A stretch of 64,000 bases of DNA, taken from Sulfurimonas sp. (GTDB lineage Bacteria; Campylobacterota; Campylobacteria; Campylobacterales; Sulfurimonadaceae). The notes under the pieces are model-generated. The model made no database searches. It was given only the letters and a program-made list of their open reading frames with translations, and was not told the origin of the DNA. This document shows positions 9,300 through 16,875 of the stretch, piece after piece. The stretch covers positions 1,302,001 to 1,366,000 of the forward strand of contig NZ_CP093396.1 of assembly GCF_029027405.1 (NCBI RefSeq), written 5' to 3'. The position numbers and the translations under genes are program-made. The stretch's first letter is position 1, and each line of letters begins with the position of its first letter.

Positions 9300-9352
9300 T
9301 TAACAATTCAGGTTTGTAAAGTATAATTATCAAATTATACCCTCAAGGGGTA
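9300..9352 (+). promoter_or_regulatory. hsdM promoter with downstream inverted repeat
   Basis: TTAACA (9300-9305), 16-bp spacer, TATAAT (9322-9327). The inverted repeat TACCC-TCAAG-GGGTA (9338-9352) covers the likely transcription start, a place where a repressor or controller protein could act. The promoter is well supported, the operator is inference. Confidence 0.6.
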
Positions 9353-9379
9353 CCTCGTAATTTATAGGATTCAAACAAT

Positions 9380-10927
9380 ATGAACAAACTTACACTTGAA
9401 ACACTTGAACGATGGCTATGGGATAGTGCTGACTTGATGAGAGGGCATATTGATAGTTCAGATTTTAAAAACTATATCTTTGGACTACTGTTCTTAAAAA
9501 GAGCAAATGACCAATTTATAGAAGAAGCAAACCAAGCTGTTAAAGATGATGGTGTAAGTTTTAAAGTTGCTCTCCTTGATGAAGATTATCACCAATTTTT
9601 TATTCCTCGTGATGCTTATTGGTCTGAGCTAACTAAAAAGACTGAAAACATTGGTCAAGCACTTGACAAAGCTTTTTCACTCATAGAAGAGAATAACTCA
9701 CAACTTGAGGGTGTTATGACTGCTGTTCATTTTGGAGATACTGAGAAACTTCCTGATAGCTTACTTTCAAGATTACTACAACATTTTAATAAATACTCTC
9801 TTGCTAATGAACATCTTGATAATCCAGATATTCTTGGATCGGCTTATGAGTATCTAATCCGTGAATTTGCTGATGATGGTGGAAAAAAAGGTGGAGAGTT
9901 CTACACTCCAAAAGAGGTAGTGAAACTTGTTGTAAGCCTCATAAAACCAGAAGCTGGGAATAGTGTTTATGACCCTACTTGTGGAAGTGGCGGCATGTTA
10001 ATACAAAGTGCTTCGTACATTAAAGCTAATGGTGGAACTGTTGGTAAGTTTGTAGATGCCAAGCTTTATGGTCAAGAGAAGAACCTTGGAACTTGGGCTA
10101 TTTGTAAGATAAATATGATTGTGCATGGCTTTAAAGATGCTGATATAAAAAAGGGTGACACTCTAGCAAATCCAAAGCATGAGCAAAACAACGAACTAAG
10201 AAACTTTGACCGTGTAATCGCAAATCCACCATTTAGCTTAAAGAAATGGTGGGCAAGTACCGAGATAGATGTTAAGAGTGATGATAATGGTAAAGAGATA
10301 GCACCAAAGTATAACTCTGTTGTTTGTGATGAGTATGGAAGATTTAAGTATGGCATACCACCAAGAGGTTATGGAGATTTAGCATTTGTTCAGCATATGA
10401 TAAGTGTTCTTAAAAATGATGGTCGTATGGGTGTTGTATTACCACACGGTATTTTATTTCGTGGTGGAACTGAGGGTAAAATACGAGAGGGATTTCTTAA
10501 AGATGACATCATTGAAGCTATTGTTGGACTTCCTGAAAAGTTGTTTTACAACACTGGCATCCCTGCATCTATCATCATCATAAACAAAAGCAAAGCTCAA
10601 AATCTAAAAAACAAAGTTGTGTTTATAGATGCTTCAAGTGAATACAAAAATGGTAAAAATCAAAACACTCTGACAAACGAGAACATTAAAAAAATAGTTG
10701 ATGGCTATGATGGACTTACAGAGATAGATAAATTTATGAGAGTTGTCGATATGAGTGAGATAAAAGAGAACGATTACAACTTAAATATTTCACGATACAT
10801 AGATACAAGTGATGAAGAGGTTATTATTGACATCAAATCTACAATGCTAGATATTAGTGATTTAGAAGTAAAAGAACAAGAGATAGATAGTAAGTTAAAT
10901 GGTTATTTAAAAAGTTTGGGTTTTTAA
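9380..10927 (+). CDS. hsdM: Type I restriction-modification methyltransferase subunit HsdM
   Basis: An N6-adenine methyltransferase with an N-terminal helical HsdM domain, SAM-binding motif D198-P-T-C-G-S-G-G and catalytic N282-P-P-F. With HsdS it methylates the target sequence, and with HsdR it forms the restriction complex. The 515-aa length is normal. It is first in an operon with a MazF-like gene and hsdS. Confidence 0.96.
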   Translation: MNKLTLETLERWLWDSADLMRGHIDSSDFKNYIFGLLFLKRANDQFIEEANQAVKDDGVSFKVALLDEDYHQFFIPRDAYWSELTKKTENIGQALDKAFSLIEENNSQLEGVMTAVHFGDTEKLPDSLLSRLLQHFNKYSLANEHLDNPDILGSAYEYLIREFADDGGKKGGEFYTPKEVVKLVVSLIKPEAGNSVYDPTCGSGGMLIQSASYIKANGGTVGKFVDAKLYGQEKNLGTWAICKINMIVHGFKDADIKKGDTLANPKHEQNNELRNFDRVIANPPFSLKKWWASTEIDVKSDDNGKEIAPKYNSVVCDEYGRFKYGIPPRGYGDLAFVQHMISVLKNDGRMGVVLPHGILFRGGTEGKIREGFLKDDIIEAIVGLPEKLFYNTGIPASIIIINKSKAQNLKNKVVFIDASSEYKNGKNQNTLTNENIKKIVDGYDGLTEIDKFMRVVDMSEIKENDYNLNISRYIDTSDEEVIIDIKSTMLDISDLEVKEQEIDSKLNGYLKSLGF

Positions 10928-10928
10928 T

Positions 10929-11420
10929 ATGTATGATAAATCTCTAAAATTAAACAGTTGGAATGATGTCAAACAAAATACTCAAAAAATAGATAAAAAA
11001 GTATATTTTAAAGAGAGAGATATTTTTTGGTTAAAAATTGGTGAAAATATTGGTTTTGAACAAAATGGAAAAGGCGATAAGTTTCAAAGACCTGTTTTGG
11101 TTTTAAAAAGATACACCAACGATATGTTTTTAGGTATCCCACTTTCAACAACTTTAAGAGAGGGGAGTTTTTACTTTCAGTTTAAATTTTTAGATGAAAA
11201 GATAAGTACGGCATTGCTTGTTCAACATAAACTTTTTAGTTCTAAAAGATTTATCAAAAAAATAGGCAAAATAAATGAGAATGATTTTAGATGTTTAAAA
11301 AAGAAATTACATAATTTAATATTTGAAGAAGATTTTTGCCCCTCTAAAAAAGAAGGGACGATCCCGAAGGAAAATTGTATAGATATTGTAGCAGAAAGTA
11401 CTTTAGAAGTAAAGAACTGA
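10929..11420 (+). CDS. PemK/MazF-like protein inside the RM operon
   Basis: A 163-aa protein starting 1 bp after the hsdM stop. The core (R-D-I-F-W-L-K-I-G, then Q-R-P-V-L-V-L-K-R and L-G-I-P-L-S-T-T) follows the MazF/PemK fold, whose classical members are mRNA endoribonucleases. No antitoxin gene is adjacent: the next gene, 3 bp on, is hsdS. Whether it is an active nuclease, is held in check by an RM subunit, or has another role cannot be told from sequence. Confidence 0.8.
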   Translation: MYDKSLKLNSWNDVKQNTQKIDKKVYFKERDIFWLKIGENIGFEQNGKGDKFQRPVLVLKRYTNDMFLGIPLSTTLREGSFYFQFKFLDEKISTALLVQHKLFSSKRFIKKIGKINENDFRCLKKKLHNLIFEEDFCPSKKEGTIPKENCIDIVAESTLEVKN

Positions 11421-11423
11421 AAA

Positions 11424-12614
11424 ATGACTAAGATAAAAGATGGTTATAAGGATAGTGAGATAGGGGTTATTCCTGTTGAGTGGGATGTTGTAAAAGTCGG
11501 TGAAATATTAAATGTTAAAACTGGAAAGATGAATGCCCAAGACCAAGTAGGTGGTGGAGAATATCCTTTTTTTACTCGTTCTGTTGATGTTCAAACTATT
11601 GATACTTATGCTTTTGATGCAGAAGCTTTGTTTATAGCTGGTGAAGGTAATTTCAAAGTTAAATATTACAATGGAAAGTTCAATTGTCATCAACGAACTT
11701 ATATGCTAACTTCAATAAATGGTAATAATATGAAGTTTCTATTAAATGCTATTCAACCAAAAGTTAATAAACTAATCGCTACTTCTGTTGGTTCTACTGT
11801 TCAATCACTACGAAAGCCAATTATAGAAGCTCTTAAAATCCCACTTCCACCACTAAAAGAACAAGAGAAAATAGCTAATATTTTATCAACTGCTGATGAT
11901 AAGATAGATGCTATTGCTACTCAGATAGAAAAAGCCCAAACACTTAAAAAAGGGCTACTACAAAAGCTACTAAGTGATGGTATAAATCATTGTGAGTTTA
12001 AGGATAGTGAGCTTGGGAAGATACCTGAGAGTTGGGAGATAGATAAATTAGAAAACCTTACAACTAAAATTGGAGATGGCTTACATGGAACACCAAAGTA
12101 TCTTAAACAATCTGATTATTATTTTATCAACGGAAATAATTTGAATGGCAAAAGTATTGAAATTATAGAAAATACTAAATGTATAAGTGAAGAAGAATAT
12201 AATAAGAACAAAAAAATATTAGATGATACTACTGTTTTACTATCAATAAATGGAACAATTGGAAGTCTTGCTTATTATAGTAATGAAACTGTTATGCTTG
12301 GTAAAAGTGTGGCATATATAAACTCAAATAATAGAATATCAAAACAATTTTTATTCTATCTTTTAAGGTCAAGTCATATTCTTGATTATTTTATGTTAGA
12401 ACTAACTGGAACTACAATTAAAAACTTATCATTAAAGACAATTAGAAATACAAAAATTCCACTCCCACCACTCAAAGAACAAAAACAAATAGCCGACATC
12501 TTATTAACTGCTGATGAAAAGTTAGAAGTTCTTAGAACTAAAAAAGAGAAATATCAAACACTTAAAAAAGGTTTATTACAGAAGCTTTTAAGTGGAGAAA
12601 TTCGTACTGTTTGA
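11424..12614 (+). CDS. hsdS: Type I restriction specificity subunit HsdS
   Basis: Two target-recognition domains, each followed by the same conserved helix: P-L-P-P-L-K-E-Q then L-K-K-G-L-L-Q-K-L-L, around residues 145-190 and again near the C-terminus. The two variable domains (about 1-140 and 200-345) set a bipartite recognition sequence. The two repeats are similar at DNA level, which would allow domain shuffling. At 396 aa it is full length. Confidence 0.95.
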   Translation: MTKIKDGYKDSEIGVIPVEWDVVKVGEILNVKTGKMNAQDQVGGGEYPFFTRSVDVQTIDTYAFDAEALFIAGEGNFKVKYYNGKFNCHQRTYMLTSINGNNMKFLLNAIQPKVNKLIATSVGSTVQSLRKPIIEALKIPLPPLKEQEKIANILSTADDKIDAIATQIEKAQTLKKGLLQKLLSDGINHCEFKDSELGKIPESWEIDKLENLTTKIGDGLHGTPKYLKQSDYYFINGNNLNGKSIEIIENTKCISEEEYNKNKKILDDTTVLLSINGTIGSLAYYSNETVMLGKSVAYINSNNRISKQFLFYLLRSSHILDYFMLELTGTTIKNLSLKTIRNTKIPLPPLKEQKQIADILLTADEKLEVLRTKKEKYQTLKKGLLQKLLSGEIRTV

Positions 12615-12639
12615 CTTATGTATATAAATAGTATATAAT
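12611..12639 (+). promoter_or_regulatory. Internal promoter for toxin-antitoxin genes and hsdR
   Basis: TTGACT (12611-12616), 17-bp spacer, TATAAT (12634-12639); the -35 box overlaps the hsdS stop codon. The spacer and -10 are AT-palindromic (TATATA..TATATA), a place an RHH antitoxin could bind. The antitoxin start follows after 32 bp. Confidence 0.75.
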
Positions 12640-12671
12640 TTAAGATATAAAAATACTAAAAGGATTTTACT

Positions 12672-12941
12672 ATGCACTCACTAGCAAAACTTCAAAAACA
12701 ACAAGTAGGGCTTAGACTTCCCGTTTATTTGGTAGAGCAGATAGATGAATTTACAAAAGAGTATAACTTAAATAGAACAGATATTATTATAGAGTCTATC
12801 AAGTCTTATATGGCAGAGCAAAAGGCACAGGAGTTTTACAAAAGTTTTGATGAAGGATGTAAACAACTCAAAGAGATACTAGATGACCCAAAGAAAGCTG
12901 ATGAACTAGAAACACTTGATGAGTTTTTAGATGCACTTTAA
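12672..12941 (+). CDS. RHH (CopG-like) antitoxin
   Basis: An 89-aa protein with an N-terminal ribbon-helix-helix (V-G-L-R-L-P-V-Y-L-V-E-Q-I-D-E-F, then R-T-D-I-I-I-E-S-I) and an acidic C-terminal tail suited to binding a toxin. It precedes and overlaps by 11 bp a RelE-like toxin gene, the classic antitoxin-first order. It probably represses its own promoter. Confidence 0.85.
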   Translation: MHSLAKLQKQQVGLRLPVYLVEQIDEFTKEYNLNRTDIIIESIKSYMAEQKAQEFYKSFDEGCKQLKEILDDPKKADELETLDEFLDAL

Positions 12942-13266
12942 TGTTATTCCATTAGATAGCTTTAAACAAAATTTTAAAGCATTACAAAAAAAATATAGAA
13001 ATATAAAAAATGATTTTAAAAAATTGACTAAAGAGTTAGAGAATAATTCACAAGCAAGAATTGCTTTAGGACATAATTGTTATAAATTGAGGGTAGTAAA
13101 TTCATCTATTCCTACAGGTAAAAGTGGAGGCTTTAGAACTATTTATTATTTTATAGGTGAGCATAATACTGTTTATCTCATAGCTATTTATTCTAAAACA
13201 CAAAAAGAAAGTATCAACGAAAGTGAACTATTGGTACTTTTAAAACTTAATGGTTTAGAAAAATGA
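12931..13266 (+). CDS. RelE/ParE-superfamily toxin
   Basis: A 111-aa basic protein with the RelE-type end pattern: Y-K-L-R-V-V-N, G-G-F-R-T-I-Y-Y-F and V-Y-L-I-A-I-Y-S-K. RelE relatives cleave ribosome-bound mRNA, ParE relatives poison gyrase; this sequence is closer to the RelE side, not certain. Its stop overlaps the hsdR start (ATGA), tying toxin-antitoxin and restriction subunit expression together. Confidence 0.85.
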   Translation: MHFNVIPLDSFKQNFKALQKKYRNIKNDFKKLTKELENNSQARIALGHNCYKLRVVNSSIPTGKSGGFRTIYYFIGEHNTVYLIAIYSKTQKESINESELLVLLKLNGLEK

Positions 13267-16175
13267 GTGAATACCTACAAAGTGAACTCCCAGCGATAGA
13301 GCTTTTTAAAAAGCTAAAATACGATTACTTAGATGCCAAAGGCGAAATGTATGAAGTTGTTCTTGAAGATAGATTAATAAACTCACTTAAAAGAATAAAC
13401 CCTTGGCTAAATGAAAATAACTTACAAAAAATAATCCGTAAAATCTTAGCTGTAAGTGGTAGCTCACTTATGGAGATAAACTCCCAAATTCATAAGCTCA
13501 TAACTCGTGCGGATGCACTATCACTTAAACCTACGACCGATGCAAAACCAAGAACTGTAAAGTTTATAGACTATGAAAATCTTCAAAACAATGAGTATTT
13601 GATAGTAAATCAAATGAAGTTCAAGGGAGAAAGAGCTAACTCTATCCCTGATTTAGTTGTGTTTATAAATGGACTACCATTAGCAGTCATAGAAGCAAAA
13701 AATCAAAAGGTAGATATATCTGATATTGCTGATTTAGACTACTACCAAGCTAACTCTGTAAAACTATTTTACTACAACCAAATCATAGGGGCTATTAATC
13801 GTATAAGTGGATTATATGGAACTATAGAAGCAGATATGAAGTTCTACTCAAAATATAATGAAGTTGCATCTGATGAACTCATAAAACTTCTTGAGAATGA
13901 ACCAACACCACAAGATATTTTAATCTATAACCTTTTTGAAAAAAGAAAATTTCTTGACATCATCAAATACTTTGTAATTTTTGAAGTTGTTGAGGGTAGA
14001 ACAATCAAAAAGCTACCAAGATACCAACAACTTAGAGCTGTAAATAAAATAGTAGATAGACTTAAAAATGAAAACCGTGGTGGTGTTGTATGGCATACAC
14101 AAGGAAGTGGTAAATCTATTACTATGATATACCTTGCTACTAAGTTAAGAGCTGCTACAAGTGGGTTTGATAATCCTACTATTTTAGTTCTAACAGATAG
14201 AACAGATTTAGATAATCAAATCAGAAGTACTTTTAACAGAGTTGGTTTCTCAAATGTTCATCAAGCAAATTCAATCTCACACTTAAAGACACTACTCAAA
14301 GATAGCTATGGTAAAACTTTAACTTCTACTATTCAAAAGTTTCAAGAGAGAGCTGAGGAAAAGAAAGAAGTAGAAGTATTAAGTGAGAAAGAGAATATAT
14401 TTGTTCTTATAGATGAAGCTCATAGAAGTCAATACGGACTAACTGCTTCATATATGCGACAATCATTGCCAAATGCTAAGTTTATAGCTTTTACGGGAAC
14501 ACCAATAGACAAAGAAAACAAATCAACACTTCACGAGTTTTATGGTGGCGATTACATAGACAAGTACACTATAAAACAATCAGTAGCAGATGGTAATACG
14601 CTACCAATTTTATATGAAACAGGACTAAGTAAGTTCTTCATTGAAAAAGAGCTTTTAGATGCTGAGTTTGCTAAGTCGTTTGGAAATGAAAGTGCTAAAA
14701 AACAAGCGATACTAAAAACCAAAGCAACGAGCCTTGATAAAAATGCTACTCGTAGAGTCCAAGAGATAGCAAAAAGCATTGTAGAACACTATAAAAATAA
14801 GAGCTATTTGGACGGTTTCAAGGCGATGATAGTTTGTCACAATAGATACCAAGCAATAGCTTATAAAAAAGCATTTAATAAATTGGCTGAGCAAGGTGTT
14901 AATAATTTTCAATCAAAAGTTATAATGAGTTTTGATACAAAGAAAGACCCACAAGAGTTTTATGATTTAGCCTCGTCCCAAGCAGATACAAAAAAAGCGA
15001 TAGAAGATTTCAAACTACCATTTGGAGATGAGAACGATAAAAGCCGTGGAGGTAAAAGACAGTTTGACAATACTGCTTTTCTAATCGTAAGTGATATGCT
15101 ACTAACGGGATATGATGCTCCAATACTTCAAACTCTTTATGTTGATAAGATACTTCGTGAGCATAATCTACTTCAAGCAATAGCAAGAGTGAATAGAACT
15201 CGTAAAGGTAAAAATGCTGGGTATGTAGTTGATTTTGTAGGAATAACTAAATACCTCGTAGATGCTCTTGAAATATTTAGTGGAGATTTAAAGCCGTGTG
15301 AGGTAATGGCAGATATAGAGAGTGAGAAAACTACACTTGAAAATAGACACACAAAGATGGTTGATTATTTTAAATCAGTTAAGAAAAATAGAGAAAATGA
15401 AAGAGATGATTTTATACTTCAAGCAATAAAGCACTTGAAACCACAAGATATAAAAGATAAATTCAAAGAGCTTGTAAGTGATTTTAACAAATCAATGAAC
15501 ATAGTTCTTCCAGACCCTTTTGCTTCAAGATATGATTATGACTTCAAACTGTTCAATGAAATAAAGATGATGGTTAGAGATTCTAAAGAGAAGATTACTC
15601 GTGAAGATTCTAAGAAGTTACAAATGATTTTAGATGAACACCTTAGAGCTAATGGGATAGAATATCTACTTAAAGCACCTATTGATATTACAGACTATAG
15701 ACAGTTTCAAGCAGAACTTACAAGAGAGGGAAAACATAACCCACTTGATAAAGCAAAAGCAATTATAAAAGCAAATGAAGAAAAAAATCCAGCGTTAGCA
15801 CTTGAACTTTCAGAGTTATTGGAGAGAAAATTAATAGATGCTAAGGTAGACCGAAAGCAGGCTGTTATAGATTTGTTTAATGATATGCAAGTGATAATCA
15901 ATCGCCATAAAAATAGACATAGTAATAGTGGTTTAAGTGATGAGAAGCAACTTGTAGTTTATGACTTAGTTAAAAAGTTAAGTGATGAAGCAACTGAGCT
16001 AACACTTGAAATATTTGATACTCTTGATGAGTGGTTAAATAAAAAAGCAATACTGACTCAAAGTGATGCTCAAAAAGAGATGAGGAATTCTATCAAGCCG
16101 ATACTTGCTAAGTATAAAGTGGATAAAAAACTCTCAAAAGATATAGTGGCTAAGTTGGTAGAAACAAATGTATAG
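13263..16175 (+). CDS. hsdR: Type I restriction endonuclease subunit HsdR
   Basis: A 970-aa motor-nuclease. The N-terminal PD-(D/E)xK nuclease has D130 and E144-A-K146; the SF2 translocase has Walker A T-Q-G-S-G-K-S (279-285) and DEAH (384-387), with helicase C motifs near R-V-N-R-T-R. It translocates DNA and cuts unmethylated targets with HsdM and HsdS. It starts inside the toxin stop codon and overlaps the metallopeptidase gene by 8 bp. Confidence 0.95.
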   Translation: MSEYLQSELPAIELFKKLKYDYLDAKGEMYEVVLEDRLINSLKRINPWLNENNLQKIIRKILAVSGSSLMEINSQIHKLITRADALSLKPTTDAKPRTVKFIDYENLQNNEYLIVNQMKFKGERANSIPDLVVFINGLPLAVIEAKNQKVDISDIADLDYYQANSVKLFYYNQIIGAINRISGLYGTIEADMKFYSKYNEVASDELIKLLENEPTPQDILIYNLFEKRKFLDIIKYFVIFEVVEGRTIKKLPRYQQLRAVNKIVDRLKNENRGGVVWHTQGSGKSITMIYLATKLRAATSGFDNPTILVLTDRTDLDNQIRSTFNRVGFSNVHQANSISHLKTLLKDSYGKTLTSTIQKFQERAEEKKEVEVLSEKENIFVLIDEAHRSQYGLTASYMRQSLPNAKFIAFTGTPIDKENKSTLHEFYGGDYIDKYTIKQSVADGNTLPILYETGLSKFFIEKELLDAEFAKSFGNESAKKQAILKTKATSLDKNATRRVQEIAKSIVEHYKNKSYLDGFKAMIVCHNRYQAIAYKKAFNKLAEQGVNNFQSKVIMSFDTKKDPQEFYDLASSQADTKKAIEDFKLPFGDENDKSRGGKRQFDNTAFLIVSDMLLTGYDAPILQTLYVDKILREHNLLQAIARVNRTRKGKNAGYVVDFVGITKYLVDALEIFSGDLKPCEVMADIESEKTTLENRHTKMVDYFKSVKKNRENERDDFILQAIKHLKPQDIKDKFKELVSDFNKSMNIVLPDPFASRYDYDFKLFNEIKMMVRDSKEKITREDSKKLQMILDEHLRANGIEYLLKAPIDITDYRQFQAELTREGKHNPLDKAKAIIKANEEKNPALALELSELLERKLIDAKVDRKQAVIDLFNDMQVIINRHKNRHSNSGLSDEKQLVVYDLVKKLSDEATELTLEIFDTLDEWLNKKAILTQSDAQKEMRNSIKPILAKYKVDKKLSKDIVAKLVETNV

Positions 16176-16866
16176 TGTAGAGTATGGCACTAAAAATATT
16201 GTATTTTATATAAAGAGAAAAACTAAACTAAAAAATACATATATTCATGTTGATACTGATGGAGTGCTTGTCAAAACAAATGATACTACCCCCATAGAAG
16301 ATATAAACAAGATGGTTAAAAATAAATCAGCTTGGATAGGTAGGAAGCTTGATATATTCAGATCAATAGCAGTTAATGAAGATATAACAACTGGCTCAAG
16401 GCTTTACTATATGGGTAAGAGCTACTATGTAAATATGCTTAAAGATGAAGATGCGGACACTATTGCTATAAACTTCACTCACTCCAAGTTTCATATAATG
16501 ACACCATTAAAATGTAGTGATGTTGAGCTTCATAATGCTATTGAAAACTTTTACAAGCAAAAAGCGATAGAGAAAATAATACCACTAACAAAAAAGTGGG
16601 CTAAGACTATGCAAGTTCTACCAGAACACATAAGTTTTAGATACTCAAAAAATAGATGGGGAAGTTGTAGTTCAACTAATCGTATCTCATTTAACTACCA
16701 TCTTGTAAAACTATCTTCATCGTTAATTGAGTATGTTGTTATACATGAATTAGCTCATATCGTATATCAAAATCACTCCAAAGAATTTTGGAGGTTGGTT
16801 CATAAACAACTACCAGATTACAAGATTAAAGAAGAAAAAATTAGAGTGTTTGAAAAGTTGATATAA
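16168..16866 (+). CDS. YgjP/DUF45-type metallopeptidase
   Basis: A 232-aa protein with the zinc motif H193-E-L-A-H197 plus a third ligand in Q-N-H-S-K-E-F-W, and the family block R-W-G-S-C-S. Such YgjP-like (WLM/M48-related) proteins are often encoded right after hsdR; their substrates are unknown. Start ATG 16168 overlaps the hsdR end, so it belongs to the same operon. Confidence 0.88.
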   Translation: MYSVEYGTKNIVFYIKRKTKLKNTYIHVDTDGVLVKTNDTTPIEDINKMVKNKSAWIGRKLDIFRSIAVNEDITTGSRLYYMGKSYYVNMLKDEDADTIAINFTHSKFHIMTPLKCSDVELHNAIENFYKQKAIEKIIPLTKKWAKTMQVLPEHISFRYSKNRWGSCSSTNRISFNYHLVKLSSSLIEYVVIHELAHIVYQNHSKEFWRLVHKQLPDYKIKEEKIRVFEKLI

Positions 16867-16875
16867 GGAGAAAAA

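Noticed and set aside
10072-10356. Minus-strand open frame of 94 codons opposite hsdM
   Set aside because: Shadow frame; hsdM has strong motifs across this stretch.
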